A stretch of 64,000 nucleotides of DNA from NCBI GenBank assembly GCA_007449985.2, contig VIIQ02000002.1:248001-312000 (forward strand), written 5' to 3'. Source of the DNA: Desmodesmus armatus (Eukaryota > Chlorophyta > Chlorophyceae > Sphaeropleales > Scenedesmaceae). The notes under the pieces were generated by a model. It searched no databases, was not told the origin of the DNA, and saw only the letters and a program-made list of their open reading frames with translations. A program made the translations under genes and the position numbers. Shown piece by piece: positions 23,070 to 41,833 of the stretch (within the stretch, counting starts at the first letter, position 1; the number at the start of each line of letters is the position of its first letter).

Positions 23070-23771
23070 GGGTTGCAGGTTTGGCAGGACTGGCCATGAG
23101 GGTCACTAGAGGAAGACATATGGTGGGGCCAGACTGGGCATGTGAATGGGTTGCCCACTGATGTCCACTGTCCATGTGACTTTACAGATATTTGGTTGAT
23201 TGTGCCTTGCCATGTAAAGCTGATGGATTGGACAGAGGACTGCGTCTCAATTTTGCTCTGGTCAAGATCTGCGGTCAAAGCCCTGGGTGCAGTGCAAGAT
23301 TTCAAGCCTGCTGGGTAGTGCATGTGAGTCTTGGTGCTGAAAACGTACATACGGTGTCCCTGAAGTCCCGCTGCGCTCCATAGCGTCACGAAACACTACC
23401 GTGAGTTATCTGGTCCGCTTTGGTCTCGCCACCTACTCGTCACATTGGCTTCGAAGCTCTGTAAGAGCCCTTCTGTACCTCGCATAAGCTTGGTTGAAGT
23501 GCGCGGGAGACGCGGGAGTCCTTCCTGTAAGCTCAGGCCCTGCAGGTGCGCTGCTACAGCAACACCAGCTGCAGCAGCAGGCAACCCAGGGCAAAACCTA
23601 CGGTGAGTGAGAAGGCCAGCCTGTTGTGGGATATCAGCGCCGGTATCAACCCAAACCGGAGACCTCGGGTTGAAGTTGAAGCATCGCAAGCAGGTGGAAG
23701 TGCAGGTGTTTGACAGTCACTGAGTGACCAAGCCTATGTTTGCTTGCTGCTGCCAGGTGCTTTCGAAGGTC
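23070..23771. other. Intergenic with possible 5' leader exon
   Basis: Holds the MOK 3' UTR (TGTAA at 23213) and the leader of the next gene. A segment at 23547-23601 is flanked by an AG acceptor and a GTGAGTGAG donor, so it could be a 5' UTR exon of the secreted protein gene. A second AG lies at 23757, 15 nt before its ATG. Confidence 0.4.
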
Positions 23772-24389
23772 ATGCCGTCTGAGAAGCTCAGCGGCTTGCT
23801 TCTGGTGTTGCTGGTGGTGGGCGCAACAGCACGGCAGCCACCAGCGGAGGCAGAAGTCGTCTCTGCATCTGCAGCTGTTGCTGGCAATCAGGCTCCCCCT
23901 AGAATGCCCCGCAGGAAGGACACCATCCCGATGCTGTTGGCCGATAAGGAGGTAACAGCTGCACAAACTGACGGAGGTGCTGACGCAACCAGTGTGACAG
24001 CGCAGCACCACAAGGGTGGCTACAATTACAAGTACCATCACAACCACAACTACTACAACCCCACACAGCCCTGCCAGTGTCCCGCTGGCCCTGAGGGTCC
24101 GCCTGGCCCTACACCGACGTGGGCTCGCTTTGAAAGGGAAGTCGAATTTGATGCATTCCTGACTGAAGAAGATGGTGAGTCTGATGCGGCAGCGGTGGTG
24201 TCTCCGCTATGTCCACCTGGCACATTTGTTGTAGCTTGCGGATGTGACTCTGATGTTATTCGTGTTGTTGTGATCTCCATTGGTCCCACACAGCTTGGTG
24301 TTCGACCTACTGGATGTTCTTGCTTTTACCAGAACTTGGTTGATTTTACTATCAGCGCAACAATCTATGTGGACAGGGCATGCGCCTGA
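23772..24389 (+). CDS. Secreted protein with collagen-like patch and Cys-rich C terminus (unrecognised)
   Basis: A single-exon frame of 205 residues starting MPSEKLSG and followed by the signal-peptide core LLLVLLVVGATA, probably cleaved before RQP. The first half is low complexity. A His/Tyr/Asn-rich stretch (YNYKYHHNHNYYN) precedes CQCPAGPEGPPGPTPTW, a short collagen-like Gly-Pro patch. The C-terminal third has six spaced cysteines (CPPGTFVVACGCDSD, then GCSCFYQNL, then DRACA at the end) in beta-rich sequence, like a small extracellular domain. A cell-wall or matrix role is a guess. An in-frame ATG at 23724 would bury the signal peptide, so the 23772 start is preferred. No homologous family is recognised. 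Confidence 0.65.
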   Translation: MPSEKLSGLLLVLLVVGATARQPPAEAEVVSASAAVAGNQAPPRMPRRKDTIPMLLADKEVTAAQTDGGADATSVTAQHHKGGYNYKYHHNHNYYNPTQPCQCPAGPEGPPGPTPTWARFEREVEFDAFLTEEDGESDAAAVVSPLCPPGTFVVACGCDSDVIRVVVISIGPTQLGVRPTGCSCFYQNLVDFTISATIYVDRACA

Positions 24390-26411
24390 GCTGCTGACGC
24401 ATTGGCAACTGGTGCCGGGGCTGCTGGCCTGCCCGCGGTGGCGCGGCAAAGGCTTGTGTAGCTGATACAGTGAGGCAGTGTGTTGACACGTTTTGTGGCC
24501 GGCGGCTCCCGTTACGCCCGGTGCAGCACCGCACCCTTGGGTGGTATGAGTCCGGGTGTGTGTGCTTACAGCAGCTCAGCCCTTGTTTGCTGGAAGGTGG
24601 AGGGGGGGGGGCTGAAGGTTATGCGCATATGTTGGTGCCGTCATCCAAGGTGCCTGAACTCATGCAGATCCCATGCAGGGTCGTGCACGGATGGTGTTGG
24701 TGTTGGGGCGCAGCTAGGGTACAGCTGGTTGTGGTGGGGGTAACAGCCATGCTGCTTGCAAAGGGGAGGGAAGTGGTTGGTGGAGGGTTGCTCGACGTCC
24801 GGCAACTTGCATACTGAGTATGTGTATGACTGTTTGAACTCTTGGCTGTGTTCCTGAGGCTCGTTGCGCTCAAACCCCCTTGAATGAGATGCTGCTGGGC
24901 GCGCTGTGTGGTGCCGCTGCCTGTGTTGGAGTTGCCCTTGGGTGGCTCGGGCTGGTCATGGATTTTGGCAGGGTAGTGGGGCACTGGAACCCTTGCAAGG
25001 CATAACAGCACTATGAGCTCATAGCCTTGAGGCAAAGTCACCCACCAGCACAGTGGGTGCTGTTTTAGCTGCCACCGTGTGACAATGCCTCAGTGGTGCA
25101 ACACAACCGCCACAACTCCCCAAGAGCCCCCTTCTCTCCGACCTCTTTTGTTTGTTTGTTGTCTTTGTTTGTGGGCTGTGATTTGTGGGCCGTGTGCTGG
25201 TGAAAGGCTGGTATGGGTATTTGGGGAAGAAAATGTTACACGCAGACACATTCGCCACACATCAATGGCATTGCCTGCCAGGGTTGAACCGGTTGAAACA
25301 CTAAGGTGGGGAAAAACCCCGATCCCCGTCAGTGGTTTGCACCACCTACACCAGATAGTGATATTTGGTGTGGTTGCGTGCTTCTTCCAGCTGACGGCAT
25401 CATATGTATTGCTGTCTGCGCTGCGATCCTGGACCACTTTGAAAGGCATGTATGGTGCCGGTGTGTGCACTTCTGCATCTGCTGCATGGCTGTTTATTTG
25501 GCAAAGACGGGCGCACCCCCCACAGCCTGGCTGCACACATCTCAATTTTGTTACCCTGACTGAAGGGGGCGAGAGCTGAGGCCTCACCGATGACGGACAC
25601 CCAACATCCTTACTCCAGGGGGGCGCCCAACGCCCGGATCCAATCGCATGGCTATTGAACCCATGCATGGTGGTTGGCGCATAGCACGGCGCCGTTTGTC
25701 TAAACTCCTGTCGAAGCTTCATTTGGTGTCAAGGTGCAGGGTGCACGTTGCTGGCATGTGTACCTGTGACCTGTCAACACGGGCAGTAGCATGCATACAA
25801 TGGCATGTGCAGTGCTGGTGCAACTCAATCCAGCATGGTAGCTGTGTGCCGGGAACAGTGGTTGCATTGCTTTTTGTGCACCTCCCTGCGCAGTTGCTGG
25901 GGTGACTTGCGCTGGTGCCTGGGAGATGGGTAAGCTTTGTTTTTGGTTTAATTGAAGGCTGCGGCCCAAGCCAGAAGGTACAAACTGTGTCATACAGAAA
26001 AGGAAGGCAGGCAAGCTGGTCTGACTGCTTGGTGGCGCATGCCTTGCTGCAGTGTGGGCACGTGCCGCCTGGGCTTTTCCTCTGACGTTTCTCTTTGCAA
26101 AGCTTCCGTTTGCTGGCTATTGGCTTGTGATTTGCCTTTGCTGCCGTGTTTCACCCGTCCTGGCTGCGGCTTTGACTTTGAGCCCCGTTTCTGTTCTTTG
26201 ACTCTTTCAACTTTGTTGGCATGCTGTGTGTATGTCAGACTGTTTCAATTACCCAGCATGGTTGGTCCACACCTTGCTGCACAGCACGCTAATCGGGACA
26301 CCCAGGGGCATCATGGGCTTCCTGTGCGAGAACGTGGCTGTTCGTTTATCGGCCTGATAGGTCCCCAGCGGGTTGGCTGATGGGAACTTGCTGCTGGGGT
26401 TTGAGGGGCCC
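24390..26411. other. Intergenic, no supported gene
   Basis: About 2 kb without a domain or splice-supported frame. Open frames up to 210 codons (25090-25722, minus) have shadow-like composition. A few segments look weakly coding-like (for example at 25970-26030), but they cannot be linked. Confidence 0.4.
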
Positions 26412-27280
26412 ATGGCCGCAGAATCTGCAATGCCACTGTCCAGCAGTGCAGTGCGTTCAAGAGGGGTGGCTACTACATTGGTGTTACTTTGCCTGCTGGC
26501 GTCAGCGCGTATGCAGCAGCTGGGAGAGTGCTTCTGACAGCGCTGTGCAGCATGTATTGTGCTGTCCTGGCAGCAGCTGTGCATACGCGTTTACTCAGAT
26601 GGGGTTGAAGCATGACAGTGACCTTTCTCATGAATTCACTGAATCTTGCTCAAAGAAGAAAGGCCGTGAACACATGAATGCCTGTCAACCAGGCGTGGCT
26701 CGCCCCTTTTGGTCATCCTGCCGGCTCCTTGTACTTCAAAAAGGAGGGCGCATACTGAGCTGTGTGCGTTGCACCAAAACCTGCTCGTTTGGGGGTGTTG
26801 GGGTGTCACACCAGTTTCTTCTTTGTTTGCTCTAGGCCCAGACAACGGCGCTAGTAATGCAGTTGCACTGCATGTGCATGCAGTCGACAAGGTAGGATGT
26901 TGACATGCAGGTCTTGTGGTTATGTGGCAGGTTTGCTGCATGCCAGTTTGAGGCATGGTCGACAACTTGTCGACCATGAAGGGGGCCAGTCCAGCACACA
27001 GGAAACCAAGTGTCCACCAAGCCAAGGATGTCATGGTTGACATGCATACACTCAGTGGACCTATGACCACGTGGCCAACAGCCGAGGTATTCTGCAGCAG
27101 TGTTCTTGGCGTCTGTACTGCTGGGCTGAGTTTCAATTGGCTGACAGCACTCGTGCCCTGCTAGTCCAGCGGTGCTACAACAGCTGCACGTGTCGTTTGT
27201 GTTATCTGTGCGACAGGGTGCATGGCATGGTCAAGGGCGAGCCCTGTAACAATGCAATCATTGCAGTGACTGACGCCTGA
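26412..27280 (+). CDS. Tentative Cys-rich secreted protein gene (low confidence)
   Basis: Several coding-looking pieces line up in phase but are not recognised. An ATG at 26412 starts a signal-peptide-like stretch (MAAESAMPLSS, then VATTLVLLCLLASA). A Cys-rich frame ending near 26794 (LSCVRCTKTCSFG) can splice through a short T-rich intron to 26836-26891 (PDNGASNAVALHVHAVDK, followed by GTAGGA). That in turn joins in phase 0 to 27098-27280, which begins QCSWRLYCWAEFQLADS and ends GEPCNNAIIAVTDA before TGA. The link from the first piece to the second is not resolved. This could be a real extracellular protein, a decayed paralogue of the secreted gene at 23.8 kb, or chance. Confidence 0.2.
26954..26978. 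repeat. Perfect 12-bp-arm palindrome
   Basis: CATGGTCGACAA and its exact reverse complement are separated by a single C. The dyad is 25 bp long and lies in a probable intron or intergenic stretch. It could form a hairpin in RNA or be a protein-binding dyad; there is no T tract to make it terminator-like. Confidence 0.75.
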
Positions 27281-28559
27281 GCTGCCCCAGTATGCATCCA
27301 GCTGCGACGGCCTGCAGCACTTGTGTTGCAGCATGGTTGTACACGTGCTGTGATAGTCCTGTCGTGAGTGATGCTGTCTGCATGTGCGCCCGTTGGTGGT
27401 GCAGTGAGTTTGCCAATTCCATTGGACGGTACTGCTGGTAGCAGAAGTTTTTGCAGGCCTCTGAGGGTGACTCAACTGCTGGCAGCCCTTGTGCTGGGAA
27501 GACATGCAGCAGAGTACAGCACCAGTGCAACCAACTCGTGTGTCAGGAGTTCATGGGCCTTCGTGCTGATGTGTGTGCTGGTTGACCAGCTTTGTTCTGC
27601 AGGTGCCAACATTTCATTTTGGCACAGTTGTTGTGTTTGTGAAGAGGTGTGTCTGAGAGGCTATCGCTGGCCAACAGCCTGCAAATTGCCAGCGCCGGGT
27701 GGTGTTTGTTCCCCCCCCCCATCACTGCAATCACGGGGCCTGGCACTGCTACAACCAAGCACTGTGTTTGGACATACACCTAGCACAATTGTGTTGCAGA
27801 TTTCTGGCTGCAGAATGGGGCAGCAGCTGGGTCCTCAAAAGCCCAACAGGGTACCACCTACAAAAATCCCTGTGCCAGAGCCTTGAGGCAAGTGGGTAGC
27901 CAATGCAGGCTAAGACTGTGGTGCAGCGTGCTGTAGGGACCACGACATGACAAGCCCAGGCTAGCTATGAACACAGCAAGGAATTGCCGCTGCGAAAACA
28001 TGCCTGATTAAAGCCTGGCCGCTGCACGTGCCACAATACACAGATGCTATCCAACACAGCAGCACCAGTGATACATTGCTGGCGTGGCATCAACCTGTCC
28101 CAACTGCAAGAGGCACTCAGTGACTGGGTCCTGGGCACTACGTGCTGCTACGGGCGCCACAAGGGCAGTGCTGCAAGAGAAGGGCTGCTATCAGTGATAG
28201 CATCATTGATCTAGTGACGCATATCCCCCTACGTAGTCAGACGTCTTTGGTGAACAAGTGAAGGGGCCCTGTGATCTGGGGATCGTTTCGGACGTGCTTG
28301 TGCAGGCACGACGAGGCTTCACCATGTACCAGACAGATGACAACACAGTTACATATATGTGTAGCGTCATTGGGCCAGAGGCTGGCAGGCCAGGCAGCCC
28401 GTATCTGCCAAAACCCTGGCTTCAAGCTTAGCCTCTGTGGACACTGCTCAGCAGTGCTGCCAGCCTATGGCTGCTTGTGATGAATTTTAATCTGTCTCTT
28501 TGCCCGCATTCTTCAGCCTGTTATAGCGTGACTGTTGTACAGCACCAACAGCAGACCCC
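27281..28559. other. Intergenic before the F-box gene
   Basis: No supported gene. A possible terminal exon at 27602-27655 (acceptor TTCTGCAG, then VPTFHFGTVVVFVKRCV and TGA) is noted but cannot be linked. A C-homopolymer occurs at about 27711-27720. The F-box gene promoter presumably lies in the last few hundred bases. Confidence 0.4.
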
Positions 28560-30964
28560 ATGACAGCGGACCTGTTCGGACCTGGGTTGAAAGCCCAGCT
28601 CATGCAGACTGCTACCCTTCCAGAGGTATATACCAACCAGCAAAAGGCTTGCCACCGAAATCCTGATTTGCTTGCATGCCTAGGCATGCAGCCAGCTAAA
28701 TCATCAGCCCCGCAGAGCAGCATGGCTGGCTGTTCATCTGTACCCACATGTGCCTCCTGCTGCTGCAGATACCGGATGAGGCTGCATTGCTGCAGGCTGT
28801 TGCAGATAAAGTTGGGCCGTATGCAAGCCACGAGACGTTGCTGTGGCACCTGCGCGCCAGCAGAGGCAAAGTGCACTGGGCAGGTGAGCTTTGTGGGTCT
28901 ATCAACTGTTCCGCGCTAGGGTACCAAATACAGTGATCTCCTGAGCGCTGCCTGAAGTGGGGTCCAAACAACATGAGCACATCACACAGGTGATAAGGTG
29001 CGGCATGCTGTATCATCTGCGCAGCTTTTGAGCTTGATGTGTGCAGTGAAGGAAGTTCTGGGTGGCTGATTTCAACAACCCCTCCTGCTGCTACTGCTGC
29101 TGTTGGTGCAGTCAACTCGTACCTGAGGGCTGTCCTGTCAAGCCCATACTCAGCACAGGAAGACTTTGACCCCAGGCAACCTTTGCAGCCCCCACTCCAC
29201 CAGCTGGCAGCAGCCGCAGCATCAGCAGGCGCACAGGCACCAGACAGGCAGCATTTGGGCAGCAGCAGCTGCAGCAGCAGAAACTCAACACAGCATGCAC
29301 TGCGCAGTGCTGGCAGCAAACCATGTGAAGATGCAGACCTTGCAGCTCGCTCAGCTGGTGCGGAATGCACACTCACCAACACCGCAGCTTGTGCCAGTAG
29401 CAGCCCAGTGTCCCCTGACCAAAACAGCAGCGGTGCTCAACAGGACTCTCTGGCAGCTGTTACTTATGGTGCTGCAGCGGCAGCAGCAGCATCATCACCA
29501 CCAGCAGCAGCACCAGCACCAGCACCAGCACCAGCAGCAGCAGCGGGGTCACCAGCAGCAGCAGCGCCCCCACCAGTGCAGCTGGATGCCTTGCCAGGCA
29601 ATGTCCTAGAGCAGGTGCTGTCATGCCTGGACCTAGCATCGCTGCTACATGCAGCATGCAGCTGCCAGGCACTCCACAGAGCAGCTCAGGCAGAGGAACT
29701 GTGGCGGCAGCTGTTCCAGGCACGCTGGGGGGTCGTGGTGTTCCCAATCAACTCGTGCGGCAACAGCAATAGCAGCGGCAGCAGCAGCAGCGGCACCAGC
29801 AGCAGTACCAGCCGTACGGTTTGGTGGGCACCTGTAGGCCAGCAGCTGGCTGCTGCTGCTGCTGCTGCACGTGCTGCTGGTGCTGGTGCTGGTGCGCAGA
29901 GTCAAGCACGTGCACCAGTGCCGCTGTTTGCTGCATCCAGCCCACAGCAGCAGCACGGGCCTGCACTGCCAGATTCACCAGCAACCAGCGTGGATCTTCA
30001 CAGATCACCTGCAGCTGCTGCTGCTGAGCCTGCAGGACCTTGTGCTGCTGCTGCTGCCGCTGCTGCAGCTGCTTCAGTCTCTACGCATCAGCAGGGGCAC
30101 TCTTGCTCAGCGCCTGCTTGCCAGCAGCAGCAGCAAGAGGCCGAGCAGTCCCAGAGTGGCATCGCCAGCTCGTGGACTGGCAGCAGTCGTGTGGCAGGTG
30201 GCAGCAGCGGCACACTGCAGCAGCAGCAGCAGCCGCCGCAACCACAGTCACCCATACACAGCCCAGTCCCCAGCAGCGACGGAAATGCAGCAGCAGCAGA
30301 GCCGCCTAGCACAGCCGCTCAACCTTCACCCAGCAGGCACGGTGGGCACCCATCGCCACCGCAGCCTCAGCACCAACAACAACAGCAGACGCAGCAGCAG
30401 CAGCCGCAATGCCGACTGGACCAGCAGCAGCAACCGCCACAAGGCAAAGACCTAGCAGATGGGGTCGCAGTGCAACCCCTGCCCACCTGTGCCCCCTGTG
30501 GCAGCTGGCAGCGCCAATTCAGGCAGCAGTATCACTACGCCGCCTCACGTTTATGCCCCCAGTGCGGCGCCTCGACCATCATGCCCATCGTGTACGGCTT
30601 TCCCAGTGCTCCCCTGCTGTCCGGCATGGCAGCAAAGCGGTTGGTGCTTGGGGGCGATCACCTCATAGAGAGCTGTCATGTGTGGGCGTGCTCGGGGTGT
30701 CGCTCGTGTTTCCGGTTCTATCCGTTCTGCAATGTGCAGCTGTGGATGCAGGATGATGCGCAGCAGCAGCGGCAGGAGCATGCCAGGGCGGCTGGGAGGG
30801 GTGGGGGGCAGGGAGGGGGTGCTGCAGGGGAGCAGGGCGGGGTGGGTGGTGGGGGAGGAGGGGGTGGGGGGCAGCAGCAGCAGGGAGGAGGGGGAGAGGG
30901 GGGTGCACAGCCTGGCAGTGATGGTGCGGGGCATGGGTTCCCTAGGTATACATATGAGTTGTGA
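28560..30964 (+). CDS. F-box protein with C-terminal zinc-ribbon, 3 exons
   Basis: Exons 28560-28625, 28769-28883 and 29025-30964 give 706 residues. Residues about 247-295 are an F-box (LDALPGNVLEQVLSCLDLAS, then LLHAACSCQALHRA and an LWRQLFQARWG end), which recruits SKP1 in SCF ubiquitin ligases. On both sides lie long Ala/Pro/Gln/Ser tracts. Residues about 571-619 form a zinc ribbon: CPQCG (Cys571, Cys574), then IMPIVYGFPSAPLLSGMA, LGGDHLI, and WACSGC (Cys616, Cys619), followed by a Gly-rich tail. That C-terminal module resembles small prokaryotic and plastid-type zinc-ribbon proteins (CPxCG..PIxYGxPS..LGG..WxCxxC). It presumably acts as the substrate-recognition or structural part. The large final exon has no internal frame break. 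TGTAA is at 31034-31038, 70 nt after the stop. Confidence 0.75.
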
Positions 30965-31285
30965 GTTGGTTGTTGTTGTTGCGGGGACAGCCTGGGTGTC
31001 ACTGAGGGTGGCAGCAAAGGCGGGTAATTGTTTTGTAACATGTGTACTTAACATGCATTTGAACTGGGGCTTGACCACAGCGGCTGTGCAATCGGGTGTG
31101 ATTTGTGACACAGCAGCACGGGGCAGGAGTGGAGAGGGCAAAGCATTCCCATCAATTTGACGTTTGGAGGCGTGCACGGGTTGCTTGAATGTTCTGTCGG
31201 CTATGGGGTGATGGACCTTGGCCAACAGGCGCTTGAACTGCGCTCTGGTCATTGGCTGCTGTGAGAGCGGCAAGCAAGGCATGCT

Positions 31286-31326
31286 GTTGTAGTAAGATCG
31301 CAGAGGCTGAAGCTGCCGTGTCTGCT
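31286..31326 (-). repeat. Dispersed repeat, copy C (inverted)
   Basis: The reverse complement reads CAGCTTCAGCCTCTGCGATC and continues TTACTACAACA, matching copy A at 14983-15020 almost base for base. It lacks the CTTCTTTTCG start seen in copies A and B. Confidence 0.65.
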
Positions 31327-31616
31327 CTTACAGCAAGGCATGCTGTTGTGCTCTTACTGGCCGGGGTGGGAGCTGTAGTGGCTACAGTAGTTTGCTTGAC
31401 AGCAAGATTGGGGCGGCAGCTTTCTCATCACACTAGATATGTCAACAGCACTCGGGAATGATCAGTACCTCACACTTCTCAGGCATTTAAGTGGTAACAG
31501 TCATAGCAGTCATATTACATTGATTGAGTTGTCAATTCAGCACAACATAGTTGTGCATCACCACAATGGCTTGCATGGCCATGCATAGTGTACCATGAGG
31601 CTGCTCACAGCACAAC

Positions 31617-31638
31617 GGGGGGGGGGGGGGGGGGGGGC
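31617..31638. repeat. Poly-G tract (22 nt)
   Basis: An uninterrupted run of 22 G on the plus strand, in the 3' intergenic space. Length is likely polymorphic or error-prone. Confidence 0.85.
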
Positions 31639-32121
31639 TGCAATAGCCTGTGTCACGAACACCTTGAAATGGGGTTGGTCAACAAATGAGGGTCTACCTG
31701 ACGCAATGAGGATACCACCATGCCAGCACGGGGCTAAGTAGCACCCTTCTGCCCACTTCGTTGCAATGCACACAATGTACAATACATCTAGCACTTTCCA
31801 TTAACAAACACATCTAGCACTTGACGTCTGTACATGGAGGACAGCATAGAATTGATGTGCCAGCCATGGGCTTGACTAATCACAACTCAGGATGAGTCTG
31901 GTCAACCACTGGCTTGACCACTGAACAGGTTGCCACTGTTGCAACCAAATTGTGATAGACTGCCATCAGCCACCCAGACAGCAGACAGCCCACCATGCTA
32001 TGGCATGCTGGGCACGCTAAGCTCTGTGGGTGGGTTGTGTCACACAACGTGCAACGGTGCACATTCAAAAGCACCTATTGCACCCCACTGCAGGGGCAGA
32101 CACACTGTCACGATTGCTGTC

Positions 32122-32180
32122 GATGCAGTAAGGACTACACCTCTCTCACCACACTCTATGGATGCAGTAAGGACTACACC
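32122..32180 (+). repeat. 20-bp direct repeat
   Basis: GATGCAGTAAGGACTACACC occurs at 32122-32141 and again at 32161-32180, separated by 19 bp of CT-rich sequence. It lies in the 3' flank of the Ca2+ ATPase gene, near its probable polyadenylation motif (TTACA at 32192 and 32209 on the plus strand). Confidence 0.75.
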
Positions 32181-32390
32181 CTCACCCTCTCTTACACCAC
32201 ACAATCATTTACAACGCACCCAGCAGCCACTCTGGCCAAATCAAGAGCCCAACCCATATCCTGCTGGAAGTTGCAAGAATCAATCACAAACACCCCACAA
32301 CAGCTTCACCCACACAAGCAAACACATCACCAGCCACCCAGCAGCACGACAACTGGTCCAGCTGCTGCTGCTGCTGCTGCTGCTGCAGGT

Positions 32391-39258
<6,868 letters not shown>

Positions 39259-41240
39259 CGCCTGCAGCTCTGGCCCTACTGCTGGTTGCTGCGAGACGGG
39301 CCGCGAGGCTGCTTCAAACTATCCTTAGTACTGAGACAAACTCGTTGATAGGACTGCGCGTCCCGCGAAAGCTGATTGAGAGGAGCGGAGGCGCCTAGAA
39401 TATGCTGTGCTGCAGTCGAGTCAGTGGACGCTGCGGCTCTGTCTGGTGGCCGGTATGGGACAAGTATATGCCTATCTGAGAGCAATTGGAGGTCTTGTAG
39501 GGCGTCTGGAGTCGACAAATCCACAATCCGGGCCTCGCTGGAGCCCATCGAAGGTCGCTTGGAAGGTCGCTGCAGACAGCACCACTACGCATAAGAGCAA
39601 CCGTAAATAGCATTTGTATATCCATGATAGCTATAGCAGCAGCCCGGGCCAGCATGGCAGACCCGACAGGTCCACTCACGTGCAAGAGGAGGGGGGTTGC
39701 ATGGGGGTTGGAAGGCAGCTCTCTGTGCAAGACTGCCATTGGCAGGACTTGCACTCGCTGTACCTAAATGCAGATAGCAGCCCTCATTCACACGCAGCAA
39801 CGGCATCACCTGGGGCACACTCGTAGGGAGGGCCATGTGTGGTGGGGGGTGACCCAGGGGTGGGGTGTGTGTGTGTGTGTGTGGGGGGGGGGGGGTATCA
39901 CCATGGCATTCGCGTAGGTGGTGCGCAGCAGGTGCCGCCTGCTGCAAATGTCCTATCCGGCTGTAGATAGCAACTGCGTAGCAGCGCAGAAGTGGGGCCA
40001 GCAAGCCCATCTGGCTCCCACCCCGGCCCGGGGGGAAGGGGGGAGGTGTGCATCTGCTAGTCCAACCCAAGTTCAACAAGTTGCTGTGTTGCATTCACTG
40101 GGTCTGCTGTGCGTTGTGCCCTGCGCATGGCCCTAGGTCGAGCCTGCCAGGCTGGCACGGCCTTTCTGATTTGCAGGGTCCTCGGCTGGTGGTGATCATG
40201 ACCAGCTGCGTAATGCTCATGTTTGTAGACATTGACACCACCACAGTTCATGTGATCGGCGCCTCACACCCAAAAAGATGAAGCAGATGCATCTTGATTG
40301 CCACACAGCAGCAGGGCACCCAAGGCACAGTGCAGCACAGCCAGTAGCCTCGACAACAAGCACTACTGTAGGCCAGCTGCCACGTTCAGTGAGCTTCGTT
40401 TGTCACCAGAAGGTACCCATGTTGAGCCCTGATGTCAAGTGTTGAGCTCAATTCAACTCTCAGAGAGAATGCTGCAGCAGCACTGTCATCCAAACTGCGC
40501 CTTCAGCGCCTGTGGAAATGCATACAGCTGGCTGGTGCAAGTTGCCAAGGAGGAGGGGGCGCAGGGGGGGGGGGTGGCTACTTCATGTGCGCCTAGCAGG
40601 GTTGGGTGCACGTAGTGTTGACAGCGCAGCCGTTGGTGGAGCGTGCATTTTGTGGAATTTTGGGCAGATTGATGTGGAATGGTCCCAAGGGCAGAGGGGT
40701 GTGGAGTTGCATTCTTAGGAATTTGGCCTGGCTTTTTGCGTCACCATCGAGTTGAAGTGATGAACCCTGAGCATCGTCCTGAACCCCAACCCCACGGGTT
40801 GAACCTCAAGAAAATTCTGTTGGCAACTGACCGACAGATGTGGCCTAACACCCTCCACTTGTTCTCAGAAACTTGTGATTGTGCACGTCTGCCTGGGGTG
40901 TCAAACACTGCCATTGACAGCCAAGCTCGATCACAGCCCTGGTCATATTCAAGCAGCAAGCACTGCCATCCCAGCCCACAGCTCTGCAAGTCATCTCCAG
41001 TCAAACAGCTTTACAGCCACTGCTTGTGCCGCTGCATGTCCTCCAGCTGTTGGCATTGGATTGGCTGATTAGTCTACTGCCTCGTCAGCTGCTCTTGCCT
41101 CATGCTTCAGTACTATCTGCTTGCTTGGGGCTGCCTCTCAGTGGCGCTAGCTGTCTACACTAAAGCTGTCATAGTTCCCGTCCTCAACAGCTGGGCCTGA
41201 GGCGCAAGGATGCGGAGCAGAGCAGTAGCAGGAGCCAGCC
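39259..41240. other. Divergent intergenic region
   Basis: About 2 kb between the Ca2+ ATPase start (-) and the membrane protein start (+), so it contains both promoters. Frames of 90-169 codons on the minus strand are not linked to the ATPase by any splice. A (TG)n tract runs into a 14-nt G run at about 39865-39897. A CTGCAG acceptor just before the ATPase ATG hints at a 5' UTR intron. Confidence 0.45.
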
Positions 41241-41795
41241 ATGGACGTCTTGTCTCAGGAAATACTGAGGAAGCTTCGACTGGTGAGGCCCATGTGCTCC
41301 ATTGCAGGTTGAAAAGCGACGTGATGCACCTCGTCTTGCTCTTGCCTGCTGCATGATCAGATACGGCCGTTTTGCTGCTGTAACTGACTGATCACTGCAA
41401 ACTGCTTCAACCTGCAGGCCACAGAAGCAGAAACTAAGGAGGATAGAGAGATAATATGTGAGGAAGTGTTCTGCGATATCACTGGTCAGCTTGATTTCGC
41501 TGCCAAAGGTAAGCTGCAGCAGACTGCCAGGCTTGCTCATTCACTGGCAAGTCATGCTTCAATTGGCACCGTCCCAGCCACCAGGTGGACCCCCTTCCAA
41601 CAACAGCTCCAAGCAGCTGAAACAATTTCTGTTTTGATGCTTGCCCCCCACCTCAGCACACAACCCTCACTGTGTCTGTCTGTGCAGAGCGGCTCAATGT
41701 CCAGCGAGCAGGACCTGTCTGCTTCTATGAAGTGCTGGCGCCCTACTACCACCAGGTGCGGCATAAACAGATTCAACCAGAGTAGGTTCAAGGAC

Positions 41796-41833
<38 letters not shown>

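Larger units (their letters stand above)
30965..32390. other. Convergent intergenic region with repeats
   Basis: Lies between the F-box gene (+) and the Ca2+ ATPase (-). It includes both 3' UTRs, an inverted copy of the dispersed repeat (31286-31326), a 22-nt G homopolymer (31617-31638) and a 20-bp direct repeat (32122-32180). A 69-codon frame at 31252-31461 overlaps the repeat and is not considered a gene. Confidence 0.5.

Noticed and set aside
25090..25722. 210-codon minus-strand open frame
   Set aside because: No recognisable domain or splice context; probably chance in a low-stop region.
31252..31461. 69-codon plus-strand frame with a hydrophobic stretch
   Set aside because: It overlaps the dispersed repeat copy C, has no splice or motif support, and lies in the F-box gene 3' flank.
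39276..39548. Minus-strand frame just upstream of the Ca2+ ATPase start, as an N-terminal exon
   Set aside because: It ends in a stop before the ATPase ATG, and no donor joins it in phase to the known first exon.
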